Origin: Allosphingosinicella sp042666435 | Lineage (GTDB): Bacteria; Pseudomonadota; Alphaproteobacteria; Sphingomonadales; Sphingomonadaceae | Reading direction: 5' to 3' | Length of the DNA stretch: 64,000 bases | NCBI RefSeq assembly: GCF_042666435.1 | Contig: NZ_JBHTDC010000002.1 | Coordinates: forward strand, 930,001-994,000 | In this document: positions 7,852 to 16,287 of the stretch, piece after piece | How positions within the stretch are numbered: the stretch's first letter is position 1 | How the letters are laid out: each line of letters starts with the position of its first letter | Notes under the pieces: generated by a model | Told to the model about the DNA's origin: nothing | Databases searched by the model: none | Seen by the model: the letters and a program-made list of their open reading frames with translations, nothing else | Translations under genes and position numbers: made by a program

Positions 7852-8682
7852 TCAGCGAGATGACGGGCGCAGGATGAGGCAACGGACATGTCCGGCAAGG
7901 TCGTCCCGGAACGCCGCTTCGAGGCCCCCCGCATCGAAAAGCGCGGCGACGGACTTGCTCTGCCCGGCGCCGACTTCAACGCAAGCCACGCCGCCTTGCG
8001 ACAACAAAGCCGGGACCTGCAATGCCAGGCGGCGATAGGCGTCGAGCCCGTCCGGCCCGGCGAACAGCGCCTCCGCGGGCTCCCAATCCGCCACGTCCCG
8101 GGGCAGCAATGCGCCCTGCTCGATATAAGGCGGATTGCACAGGACGAGATCGAAACGCTCCTCCAGCCCCTCCGCCCAATCGCCGGCGCGGAACCGGGCG
8201 CGGCCGGAGAGGCCGAGACGATCGGCGTTGGCGCCGGCAAGCGCCAGCGCGCGCTCCGATCGATCGACCCCAAGCCCGAGCGCGAGCGGCCATTGATCAA
8301 GCGCGGCCAGCAGCAAGGTGCCGGGCCCGGTGCCGAGGTCCAAGATGGTGCGTGGGCCGGCCTCCCCGAAATGGTCGACCGCCGCCTCGATCAACGTCTC
8401 GCTGTCGGGCCGCGGGATGAGGACGCCGGGCGCCACTTCCAGCTCGATCGTCCAGAAGGCGCGGCGGCCGGTGATATAGGCGACCGGCTCTCCCGCCTCG
8501 CGGCGGCGCAGGAGGGATTCGAAAGCGGTGGGCGCTTCATCGCCGAGACCGGAGAGCAGCAAGCCCTCGCGCTCGATCCCCAGTGCGTGAGCCATCAGCA
8601 GTTCGGCATCCAGGCGGGCCGTTTCGCTGTTCGCGGCGAGCCGCTCGGTCGCCGCGAGCAAGGCGGCGCGGGCGCTCGTCAC
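7852..8682 (-). CDS. prmC: Peptide chain release factor N5-glutamine methyltransferase
   Basis: A 276-residue SAM-dependent methyltransferase that methylates the Gln of the GGQ motif in release factors. Visible motifs are the N-terminal helical domain, the linker PVAYITGRRAFW, motif I (ILDLGTGPGTLLLA) and the catalytic NPPY near residue 183, which binds the Gln side chain. The GTG start lies 3 bp after the prfA stop, consistent with translational coupling to its own substrate gene. Confidence 0.96.
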   Translation of the reverse strand: MTSARAALLAATERLAANSETARLDAELLMAHALGIEREGLLLSGLGDEAPTAFESLLRRREAGEPVAYITGRRAFWTIELEVAPGVLIPRPDSETLIEAAVDHFGEAGPRTILDLGTGPGTLLLAALDQWPLALGLGVDRSERALALAGANADRLGLSGRARFRAGDWAEGLEERFDLVLCNPPYIEQGALLPRDVADWEPAEALFAGPDGLDAYRRLALQVPALLSQGGVACVEVGAGQSKSVAALFDAGGLEAAFRDDLAGHVRCLILRPSSR

Positions 8683-8685
8683 GCC

Positions 8686-9753
8686 TCAATCATCCAGAGC
8701 CGCAAGCCTCTCGGCCTCGTCCTCGGCGATGAGCGCGCCGATCAGTTCGCCCATCTGGCCCTGCAGGATTTCGGGGAGACGGTGGAGGGTGAGGTTGATG
8801 CGGTGGTCGGTCACCCGTCCCTGCGGGAAATTGTAGGTGCGGATGCGTTCGGAGCGGTCGCCCGAGCCGACCATCGACTTGCGCGCACCGGCGCGCTCGT
8901 CGGCCAGACGCGAGCGTTCGGCTTCATAAAGACGGGTGCGGAGCACCCTCAGCGCCTTGGCCTTGTTCTTGTGCTGCGATTTCTCGTCCTGCTGGATGAC
9001 GACGAGGCCCGTCGGCAAATGGGTGATGCGGACCGCGCTGTCGGTGGTGTTGACCGACTGGCCGCCGGGCCCGGACGAGCGATAGACGTCGATGCGGAGG
9101 TCCGCGTCGTTGATCTGGACGTCGACATCCTCGGCCTCGGGCAGCACGGCGACGGTGGCGGCGGAGGTGTGGATACGGCCGCCGCTCTCGGTCGCCGGCA
9201 CGCGCTGGACGCGGTGGACGCCGCTCTCGAACTTCAATTTGGCGAACACGCCCTGGCCGGTGACCGAGGCGACCACCTCCTTGTAGCCGCCGACATCGGA
9301 CGGGCTGGCCGAGATCAGTTCGACCCGCCAGCCCTGCTCCTCGGCATAGCGCTGGTACATGCGGAAGAGGTCGCCGGCGAAGAGCGCCGCCTCGTCGCCG
9401 CCGGTGCCGGCGCGGATTTCGAGCATCGCCGGGCGGTCGTCGGCCGCATCGCGCGGCAGCAATTTCAGCGCCAGCGCCCGCTCCGCTTCGGGGAGCTTGC
9501 GGCGGATATCCTCCGCTTCGTCGGCGGCCAGCTCGCGCAGCTCCGGATCCTCGGCCATGCCGTTCAGCACGTCGAGCTCCGACCGCAACCGCCGCACCTC
9601 CCGCGCCGCCGCCGCGACCGGCTCGATCTCGGCATAATCCTTGGACAGCCGCACGAACGCGTCCGGCGCCAGATTGGGCGCCGACATGGCATTCTGAATC
9701 TCGTCCTTGCGCGCCTCGATCTGCGCGATCCGTTCGGCGGAAATGGAAGTCAT
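8686..9753 (-). CDS. prfA: Peptide chain release factor 1
   Basis: A 355-residue class I release factor recognising UAA and UAG. The codon-reading tripeptide PAT is at residues 186-188 and the peptidyl-tRNA hydrolysis motif GGQ at 230-232, within SSGPGGQSVNTTDSAVRI. Length is normal. The first bases overlap the stop of hisS (ATGA), and prmC follows directly, so hisS-prfA-prmC form one operon. Confidence 0.98.
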   Translation of the reverse strand: MTSISAERIAQIEARKDEIQNAMSAPNLAPDAFVRLSKDYAEIEPVAAAAREVRRLRSELDVLNGMAEDPELRELAADEAEDIRRKLPEAERALALKLLPRDAADDRPAMLEIRAGTGGDEAALFAGDLFRMYQRYAEEQGWRVELISASPSDVGGYKEVVASVTGQGVFAKLKFESGVHRVQRVPATESGGRIHTSAATVAVLPEAEDVDVQINDADLRIDVYRSSGPGGQSVNTTDSAVRITHLPTGLVVIQQDEKSQHKNKAKALRVLRTRLYEAERSRLADERAGARKSMVGSGDRSERIRTYNFPQGRVTDHRINLTLHRLPEILQGQMGELIGALIAEDEAERLAALDD

Positions 9754-11075
9754 TTTGGCGGCAGGCCGACTTTACGAGTACCATCCTCGGCGACGTGCGT
9801 GATTACACCTTCCATGAAATCGTTCGCAGCAAGTCGTTCGAAGAGTTCCATTGCAAGGAAGTCCAAGGGGGCCGACGACTGCGCGCCTGTTTCCATATCC
9901 CGAATTGTGGCCTCTCCCGCGGCGATCTCGTCATCGCCCAAAAGGACCACCCACCTCGCGCCCGCCGCGCTAGCCTTAGCCAACCGTTTCTTTAGGTTGC
10001 CGCGGAAAGCCATATCGCAGGACACACCCTCGCCACGCATCTCGGCGAGCAATCCAACTGCCTTCGCCTCTGCTGCCGGACCGAGAGGCACGAGGGCCGT
10101 GTATATCCTCTCCACCTTCGGCGAATCGATAAGCATCGCCAGCCGCTCGATGCCGGCGGCCCAGCCGACCGCAGGGGTATGCGGCCCACCAAGCGCTTCG
10201 ATCAGGCCGTCATAGCGGCCGCCGGCGAGGACCGTCCCCTGCGCGCCGAGGCGGTCGGTGACGAACTCGAAGGCGGTGTGGCGGTAATAATCGAGGCCGC
10301 GCACCAGCCGGGCGTTGCGGGTCCAGGCGACGCCGGCGGCGTCGAGGCCGGAGGTGACCTTGGCGAAGAAATCCGCTGCTTCCACGGTCAGGAAATCGTC
10401 GATGGCGGGCGCCGTGTCGGCAACCGGACGGTCCTTCGGATCCTTGCTGTCGAGGATACGGAGAGGATTCTTGTCGAGCCGGGCCAGGCTGTCCTCGGAC
10501 AATTCGCCACGATGTTTCTCGAAATGCTCAACCAAAGCCGTCCGCCAGGCATCGCGCGTTTCCGCGTCGCCGAGCGTGTTGAGCTGAAGCGTGACGCCCT
10601 CGGCGATCCCCAGTTCCTCCAGAAGCTGATCGGCGAAGGCGAGCAGTTCCACATCCGCCAGCGGCGAATCGGTGCCGATGATCTCGGCGTCCAACTGGTG
10701 GAACTGGCGGAAGCGGCCCTTCTGTGGGCGCTCGTAGCGGAAGACGGGGCCGTGGGTCGCGACCTTCAACGGCGCGAGCTGCTGCCAGCCTTCGGAGAGA
10801 TAGGCGCGGCAGATGCCGGCGGTGAATTCGGGGCGGAGCGTCAGCGAATCGCCGCCGCGATCCGGAAAAGTGTACATCTCCTTCGAGACGATGTCGGTGG
10901 TCTCGCCGATCGAGCGGGCGAACACCTGCGTGTCCTCGAACACCGGCATCTCGATGCGCTGGAAGCCGTAGAGCCGCCGCACCTTGTCGAACGCCTCGAC
11001 CACGCGGCCGAAGCGGTCGGCCTGCTCGCCCCAGATATCCTGGGTGCCCCTCACTCTCTGCGGTCCCTTGCTCAT
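9750..11075 (-). CDS. hisS: Histidyl-tRNA synthetase
   Basis: A 441-residue class II synthetase charging tRNA-His. It begins with PQRVRGTQDIW, contains motif 2 (FRYERPQKGRFRQFHQLDAEIIG) and the histidine-binding stretches LVRGLDYYRHTAFEF and LAGGRYDGLIEALGG, then the C-terminal anticodon-binding fold. The last 35 or so residues (AMELFERLAANDF...GLPPK) form a short extension. It heads the hisS-prfA-prmC operon. Confidence 0.98.
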   Translation of the reverse strand: MSKGPQRVRGTQDIWGEQADRFGRVVEAFDKVRRLYGFQRIEMPVFEDTQVFARSIGETTDIVSKEMYTFPDRGGDSLTLRPEFTAGICRAYLSEGWQQLAPLKVATHGPVFRYERPQKGRFRQFHQLDAEIIGTDSPLADVELLAFADQLLEELGIAEGVTLQLNTLGDAETRDAWRTALVEHFEKHRGELSEDSLARLDKNPLRILDSKDPKDRPVADTAPAIDDFLTVEAADFFAKVTSGLDAAGVAWTRNARLVRGLDYYRHTAFEFVTDRLGAQGTVLAGGRYDGLIEALGGPHTPAVGWAAGIERLAMLIDSPKVERIYTALVPLGPAAEAKAVGLLAEMRGEGVSCDMAFRGNLKKRLAKASAAGARWVVLLGDDEIAAGEATIRDMETGAQSSAPLDFLAMELFERLAANDFMEGVITHVAEDGTRKVGLPPK

Positions 11076-11143
11076 GCGCGGCCCTTAGCATTTTTGGCTC
11101 GCGTGGGAAGCGGGGCGGCGCTAGGGGCGGCTCCGAACCACAG

Positions 11144-11256
11144 CCCGCTCATCCTGAGGAGCCGCTGAGCGAAGGCGAAGCGGCGTCTCGAAGGACGTGC
11201 ACCGGTCCTTCGAGACGGGCCTTCGCCAGGCTCAGTCCCTCCTCAGGATGAGCGGG
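11144..11256. repeat. Long nested palindrome, family A
   Basis: The outer arms cccgctcatcctgagga and tcctcaggatgagcggg enclose a second inverted pair around gtctcgaagga / tccttcgagac. A related, longer copy lies at 59401-59608. It fills most of the gap between hisS and ppa, which are divergent, so it lies in their promoter region. Confidence 0.9.
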
Positions 11257-11284
11257 TTAGTTTCCGATCAGCGAATGGAAGCCC

Positions 11285-11821
11285 ATGAACATAGACCTCA
11301 TCCCCGTCGGCGTCGATCCGCCCAACTCAGTCAACGTCATCATCGAGGTGCCGGTCGGCGGCGAGCCGGTCAAATATGAGTTCGACAAGGTTTCGGGCGC
11401 GATCTTCGTCGACCGCATCCTCCACACGCCGATGCGCTACCCGGCTAATTACGGCTTCATCCCGCATACCCTTTCGGAGGACGGCGATCCGCTCGACTGC
11501 ATGGTCGTGGCGCGATCGCCCTTCATTCCGGGGTCGGTGGTCCGCGCGCGCCCGATCGCGGTGTTGATGCTCGAGGACGAATCGGGCGGGGACGAGAAGA
11601 TCCTGGCGGTCCCGGTCGACACCACCTTCCCTTATTACGAGAAGGTCGACGAGGCCGACGACCTGCCGCCCATCGTCAAGCAGCAGATCGAGCATTTCTT
11701 CACCCACTATAAGGATCTGGAACCCGAGAAATGGGTGCGGGTCGGCACCTGGGGCGGCCGCGAGGACGCGCGGCGGATCATTCTGGAAAGCATCGATCGG
11801 GCGAAGGCGAACGGGAAATAG
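11285..11821 (+). CDS. ppa: Inorganic pyrophosphatase (family I)
   Basis: A 178-residue soluble enzyme hydrolysing PPi to phosphate. The family signature with metal-binding aspartates is visible as EDGDPLDCMVV, preceded by the conserved substrate region NYGFIPHTL. Length matches bacterial hexameric family I enzymes. It stands alone between two palindromic repeats. Confidence 0.98.
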   Translation: MNIDLIPVGVDPPNSVNVIIEVPVGGEPVKYEFDKVSGAIFVDRILHTPMRYPANYGFIPHTLSEDGDPLDCMVVARSPFIPGSVVRARPIAVLMLEDESGGDEKILAVPVDTTFPYYEKVDEADDLPPIVKQQIEHFFTHYKDLEPEKWVRVGTWGGREDARRIILESIDRAKANGK

Positions 11822-11828
11822 GCCGCCT

Positions 11829-11902
11829 CCCGTCATTCCAGCGGACACTGGATTCTCACTTCTGAAGGAAAACCAGATTCCAGCTTTCGCTGGAATGACG
11901 GG
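11829..11902. repeat. Palindromic repeat, cgtcattccagc family
   Basis: The arms ccgtcattccagcg and cgctggaatgacgg enclose an imperfect second pair. It lies directly after the ppa stop and may act as a transcript end. Related arms occur at 17190-17274. Confidence 0.85.
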
Positions 11903-11959
11903 GTTCTGCGGGTGGACGTGGGCCGGTCGATCCTTCATCCAAGGGGCACAGCCTCTTCG

Positions 11960-13879
11960 ATGGAGTTTCCGTTGCACCCCAGCCTGCTCGTCCCTCTCGC
12001 CCTCCTTCTCGCCACTTCGGCCATCGCCCAACCGACCCCGCCCCAGCCGCTGCCCATCGACGCGCGCATTCCGGCGGCGCGGGACATAGCCTATCCGGGC
12101 ACGATCGAAATCGAGGTCGATGCGTCCGACACGGCGCGCGCCATTTTCCGGGTCAAGCAGACGATTCCCGTGGCCGGGGCCGGGCCGCTCGTCCTCCTCT
12201 ATCCCGAATGGCTGCCCGGCAACCACGCGCCGCGCGGGCCGATCGCCTCCATCGCTGGGCTAAAGATCAGCGCGAACCGCCGGCCCATCGCCTGGCGCCG
12301 CGACCCGGCCGACGTCTATGCCTTCCACGTCAATGTGCCCGAGGGCGTCGAGGCCATTGAGGTCGAATTCCAGCACCTCTCGCCGACCGAGCCCAATCAG
12401 GGCCGCATCGTCATGACGCCCGACATGATGAACGTGCAGTGGGAGAAGATGACGCTCTATCCGGCCGGCTATTATGTACGGAACATCGAGGTCGCGCCGA
12501 CCATCATCCTGCCCGCCGGGTGGCAGGACGCGACCTCGCTCGACGTGGCGGGCAAGAACGGCAGCCGCATCGCATACGCGCCCGTCTCCTACGAAACGCT
12601 GGTCGATTCGCCGATGTTCGCCGGGCGCTATTTCAAGGAAATCCCGCTCGGCGAGGACGTCGATCTCAACATCGTCGCCGACCGGCCGGCCGACCTCGCC
12701 GCCACCCCGGCCCAGATCGCCGCGCACAAGAAGCTGGTCGAGCAGGCGCTGAAGCTGTTCGGCTCGCAGCATTATGACGAATATGAGTTCCTGCTCGGCC
12801 TCACCGACACGATGGGCGGCATCGGGCTGGAGCATCTGCGCTCGTCGGAGAATACCCATCCGCGCACCTATTTCACCGAATGGAACAAGGGCTCGGCCGG
12901 CCGCGACCTCCTCGCCCACGAGATGACGCACAGCTGGAACGGCAAATATCGCCGCCCCGCCGACCTCTTCACCCCCGATTACCGGATGCCGATGCGCGAC
13001 AGCCTGCTCTGGGTCTATGAGGGCCAGACCCAATATTGGGGCAACATCCTGTCGGCGCGCTCGGGCATGATGCCGGTCGAGGACGTGAAGGCGGAACTTG
13101 CCCGCACCGCGGCTTATTACGACATATTGCCGGGTCGGTCGTGGCGGCCGCTGATCGACACGACCAACGATCCGATCGTCGGCGCGCGGCGCCCCAAACC
13201 CTGGTCGAGCTGGCAGCGCTCGGAAGATTATTACAGCGAGGGCATGCTGATCTGGCTCGATGTCGACAGCATGATCCGCCAGCAGACCGGGGGCGAGCGT
13301 TCGCTCGACGATTTCGCCCGCGCCTTCTTCGGCATCAACCCCGGCCACGAAGGCATCGCCACCTACACGTTGGAGGATGTCGTCCGGACGCTCAACGAGG
13401 TCGCGCCCTACGATTGGGCGACCTACCTCAACCGCCGCGTCGAGCAGACCGGCGAAGCGCCGCTCGAATGGATCGAGCGCGGCGGCTACCGCCTCGTTTA
13501 TAGCGAGACCCCGACCGACTATTTTAAGTCGCGCGAGAAGGATCGGGGGATACTCGATCTTACCTATACGATCGGAGTCACGATCGGAAAGGAGGGCGAG
13601 ATAGAAGGCGTCGCCTGGGATTCGCCTCTCTTCGACCAGGGCGTGACGACCGGCAGCAAGATCGTCGCGATCGACGGCCGCGCTTATTCGAACGACGATT
13701 TCAGGCGCGCGATCAGTGCGGCCAAGGGCGGCAAACAGCCGATCTCGCTGCTGGTTAGGAAAGGCGACCTCTACCGCATCGTCGCGCTCGATTATCATGA
13801 CGGCCTTCGCTACCCGCGGCTGGAGAGGGTCGGGAGCGGCCCCTCGACGCTGGACGCCCTGCTCGCGCCGCTGCCATAA
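11960..13879 (+). CDS. M61-family metallopeptidase with PDZ domain
   Basis: A 639-residue exported zinc aminopeptidase of the glycyl aminopeptidase family. A signal peptide (VPLALLLATSAIA-Q) precedes the N-terminal beta domain. The catalytic motif HEMTH is followed by the downstream Glu in LLWVYEGQTQYW. A C-terminal PDZ-like domain (about residues 530-625, DSPLFDQGVTTGSKIVAIDG) probably binds substrate tails. The ATG at 11960 is preferred over an upstream GTG because it directly precedes the hydrophobic core of the signal peptide. The protein is presumably periplasmic and trims small N-terminal residues. Confidence 0.93.
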   Translation: MEFPLHPSLLVPLALLLATSAIAQPTPPQPLPIDARIPAARDIAYPGTIEIEVDASDTARAIFRVKQTIPVAGAGPLVLLYPEWLPGNHAPRGPIASIAGLKISANRRPIAWRRDPADVYAFHVNVPEGVEAIEVEFQHLSPTEPNQGRIVMTPDMMNVQWEKMTLYPAGYYVRNIEVAPTIILPAGWQDATSLDVAGKNGSRIAYAPVSYETLVDSPMFAGRYFKEIPLGEDVDLNIVADRPADLAATPAQIAAHKKLVEQALKLFGSQHYDEYEFLLGLTDTMGGIGLEHLRSSENTHPRTYFTEWNKGSAGRDLLAHEMTHSWNGKYRRPADLFTPDYRMPMRDSLLWVYEGQTQYWGNILSARSGMMPVEDVKAELARTAAYYDILPGRSWRPLIDTTNDPIVGARRPKPWSSWQRSEDYYSEGMLIWLDVDSMIRQQTGGERSLDDFARAFFGINPGHEGIATYTLEDVVRTLNEVAPYDWATYLNRRVEQTGEAPLEWIERGGYRLVYSETPTDYFKSREKDRGILDLTYTIGVTIGKEGEIEGVAWDSPLFDQGVTTGSKIVAIDGRAYSNDDFRRAISAAKGGKQPISLLVRKGDLYRIVALDYHDGLRYPRLERVGSGPSTLDALLAPLP

Positions 13880-13898
13880 GAAGGGGAAGGGGGACCCT

Positions 13899-15530
13899 AT
13901 GCCGCCATCGTTCCCCGGCGAAAGCCGAGGTCCAGATCGGAGCCGGAAGCTGGACCCCGGCTTTCGCCGGGGAACTGCCAGGCTTTCAAGCTTCATTGTC
14001 GCCGCCGCGCTGGCCCTGGCGGGTTGCGCCAGCGCGCCGCCCGTCGCGATCGACCAGCGCCCCAGCCTCGGCGCGGCTTCCGCGGAGACCCGGACGCTCG
14101 CCGCCCTCGCCCGCATCGAACGGCTCAACCCGGCGCTCAACGCCGTCATCGCCGTCGATCCGACCGCGCTCGATCAGGCCGCGGCGCTCGACCTCCAGAG
14201 AAAGGCGCGCGGGCCGCTGTTCGGGATGCCCTTCCTCTTGAAGGACAATATCGAGGCGAAGGGGCCGCTCCCCACCACCGCGGGCAGCCTGGCGCTCAAG
14301 GACAATGTCACGGGCCGCGACGCGCCGCTGGTCGCCAATCTGCGCGCGGCGGGCGCGGTCATCGTCGGCAAGGCGAACCTGTCGGAATGGGCGAACATGC
14401 GCTCGTCAAACTCGATCTCCGGCTGGAGCGCGATCGGCGGCCAGACCCGTAACCCGCACGCGCTCGACCGCAACCCCTGCGGCTCGAGTTCGGGCAGCGG
14501 CGCGGCGGTGGCGGCGGGGATGGTGCCGGCGGCGATCGGCACCGAGACCGACGGCTCCATCACCTGCCCGGCGGCAGTGAACGGCATCGTCGGTTTCAAG
14601 CCCACGGTCGGCCTGGTCAGCCGCACCCATATCGTGCCCATCAGCCACAGCCAGGACACGGCCGGCCCGATGACCCGCAATGTCCGCGACGCCGCTTTGG
14701 TGCTGACGGCGATGGCCGGCACCGACTCCGCCGATCCCGCCACCGCCGAAGCGGACGCGCGCCGGACCGACTATGTCGCCGCCCTCTCCGCCGACGCCCT
14801 CAGGGGCCGGCGCATCGGCGTGATGCGCTTCGCCGACGGCTTCGGCACCGACGCGCCGTTCGAGGAGGCGCTGGCGACCTTGCGGCGGGCGGGCGCGGTG
14901 CTGGTCGACATCGCCAATTTCGAAGGACGCGGCGCCATCGGCGAGGCCGAATATCAAGTGCTGCTGACCGAGTTCAAGGCCGACCTCAACGCCTATCTGG
15001 CGACGCTGCCGCCGAACGTCGAGACGCGCTCGCTGGCCGACCTCATCGCCTTCAACAAGGCCCATGCGGCGCGCGAACTGGCGCTGTTCGGGCAGGAGAT
15101 TTTTATCGAGGCGGAGGCAACCAGGGGTCTCGACGGCCCGGCCTACGTCAAGGCGAGGGCGGATTCGCTCCGCATGGCCGGCGCCGAGGGCATTGACCGG
15201 CTGCTGAACCAGCATGACGTGGTCGCCTTGGTCGGCCCGACCATGCCGCCGGCCTGGCTGATCGACGCGGTCAACGGCGACCAGATTTCAGGCGGCGGCG
15301 CCGGCGGCCTCGCCGCGGTGGCGGGCTATCCGCACCTCACCGTGCCGATGGGTGCGGTGAAGGGGCTCCCGGTGGGCCTCAGCTTCATCGGACCCAAATG
15401 GTCCGACGGGCTCATCCTGTCGCTGGGCTATGGCTATGAGCAGGCGTCGCAGAAGCGGGTGGAGCCGCAATTCCTCGAATCGATCGAGGAAGGTCCCGAA
15501 ATCGCGCCATTGCTGGAGCCGGTGGAGTAA
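13899..15530 (+). CDS. Amidase-signature hydrolase, lipoprotein-type
   Basis: A 543-residue amidase-signature enzyme. The catalytic Lys lies in FLLKDNIEAKG, the cis-Ser in GSSSGSGAAVAAG and the nucleophile Ser in GTETDGSITCPA. The N-terminus carries a lipobox-like LALAGC, so it is likely an envelope lipoprotein. The ATG follows a strong ribosome site (aagggggacc), but the first 24 or so codons (PPSFPGESRGPDRS...) are encoded by a palindromic repeat placed before the hydrophobic stretch. No other ATG, GTG or TTG lies between the repeat and that stretch. The M61 gene ends 19 bp upstream, so an operon is likely. The substrate amide is unknown. Confidence 0.92.
   Translation: MPPSFPGESRGPDRSRKLDPGFRRGTARLSSFIVAAALALAGCASAPPVAIDQRPSLGAASAETRTLAALARIERLNPALNAVIAVDPTALDQAAALDLQRKARGPLFGMPFLLKDNIEAKGPLPTTAGSLALKDNVTGRDAPLVANLRAAGAVIVGKANLSEWANMRSSNSISGWSAIGGQTRNPHALDRNPCGSSSGSGAAVAAGMVPAAIGTETDGSITCPAAVNGIVGFKPTVGLVSRTHIVPISHSQDTAGPMTRNVRDAALVLTAMAGTDSADPATAEADARRTDYVAALSADALRGRRIGVMRFADGFGTDAPFEEALATLRRAGAVLVDIANFEGRGAIGEAEYQVLLTEFKADLNAYLATLPPNVETRSLADLIAFNKAHAARELALFGQEIFIEAEATRGLDGPAYVKARADSLRMAGAEGIDRLLNQHDVVALVGPTMPPAWLIDAVNGDQISGGGAGGLAAVAGYPHLTVPMGAVKGLPVGLSFIGPKWSDGLILSLGYGYEQASQKRVEPQFLESIEEGPEIAPLLEPVE
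13910..13975. repeat. Palindromic repeat inside the 5' end of the amidase gene
   Basis: The arms gttccccggcgaaagccgagg and ccccggctttcgccggggaac pair with few mismatches. The whole element lies within the amidase reading frame, between its ribosome site and its signal sequence. Confidence 0.9.
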
Positions 15531-15539
15531 GGAAGATAT

Positions 15540-15622
15540 GTCACCCTGAACTTGTTTCAGGGCCCATGTCTCCACCCGCGCAGAGGCTCGCAGATGGATG
15601 CTGAAACAAGTTCAGCATGACG
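15540..15622. repeat. Palindromic repeat, ctgaacttgtttcag family
   Basis: It consists of two small hairpins, gtcaccctgaacttgtttcaggg and its relative ctgaaacaagttcagcatgac, in inverted orientation. The right end includes the stop codon of the convergent TfoX-N gene. A similar element lies at 33829-33933. Confidence 0.85.
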
Positions 15623-15971
15623 GCTTTTTGCGAGGCTTCTTCTTCGCGGCGCCCCTGAGGCCGGCGTCGACCGCCAGCTTCGCCCAGCGCTGCATCGCTT
15701 CCGGCTCGTCATAGACGTCGCTCGGGCCGCGGCGGTAGTTCATTGTGTCGACGCGACCGTCCTTGAAGGTGACGGAGAAGCGCTCGCAGCCTTCGGCGTC
15801 CCAGATCGCGTCCGTCTCGGCATCGGCCTTGAACCAGATCTCGCCCTCGTCGAGGATCGCGAAGACGATTCCATCGAGGTACAGCGTAGCGCCGCCCATC
15901 ATCTTGCGCATGGTCACGGCGCCCAGCGGCTCAAGCGCCTCCTGCACCCAGGCGTAGAGGCCCTCGTCCAT
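15612..15971 (-). CDS. TfoX N-terminal domain protein
   Basis: A 119-residue protein with the TfoX/Sxy N-terminal fold: RKMMGGATLYLDGIVFAILDEGEIWFKAD is characteristic, as are the later positions DEPEAMQRWAKLA. The C-terminal half of Sxy is absent, as in many alphaproteobacterial homologues, so a role in competence is not implied. The Lys-rich tail KKKPRKKPSC runs into the adjacent palindrome, which supplies the last codons. Its ATG overlaps the stop of the SMR transporter gene by one base (TGATG), so the two are coupled. Confidence 0.85.
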   Translation of the reverse strand: MDEGLYAWVQEALEPLGAVTMRKMMGGATLYLDGIVFAILDEGEIWFKADAETDAIWDAEGCERFSVTFKDGRVDTMNYRRGPSDVYDEPEAMQRWAKLAVDAGLRGAAKKKPRKKPSC

Positions 15972-16285
15972 CAGTGGATGAGCTTCAGGCCGGCGATGCA
16001 GGCGACGATGCCGAAGATGAACGCGATGCGCAGCGCTCCGGCGGGCTCCTGGAAGAAGAATATGCCGACCAGCACGGTGCCCACTGCGCCGATGCCGCCC
16101 CAGACGGCATAAGCGGTGCCCATCGAAATCTGGCGCGACGCCAGCTCCAGCAGGCCCATGGAGAGCGCCACGGAGACGAGGAAGGCGAGCGTCCACGGCA
16201 CATTTTTAAACCCGTCGACGAAGCGCAGGCAAGTGGTGAAGCCGACCTCGAACAGGCCGCCCAGGATGAGCCAGACCCAAGCCAT
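15971..16285 (-). CDS. SMR-family small multidrug/guanidinium-type exporter
   Basis: A 104-residue, four-helix protein with the conserved membrane-embedded Glu at residue 13 (WLILGGLFEV) that binds cation and proton alternately. The later motif YAVWGGIGAVGTVLVGIFFF is shared by SugE/Gdx and EmrE subgroups, and I cannot separate them confidently. SMR proteins act as inner-membrane dimers. It starts 3 bp beyond the stop of a DMT transporter gene and overlaps the TfoX-N gene. Confidence 0.9.
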   Translation of the reverse strand: MAWVWLILGGLFEVGFTTCLRFVDGFKNVPWTLAFLVSVALSMGLLELASRQISMGTAYAVWGGIGAVGTVLVGIFFFQEPAGALRIAFIFGIVACIAGLKLIH

Positions 16286-16287
16286 TG

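Noticed and set aside
7888..10215. A 775-codon open frame opposite prmC, prfA and hisS
   Set aside because: It is an antisense shadow of high-GC coding sequence with an unnatural composition; the three genes on the other strand are certain.
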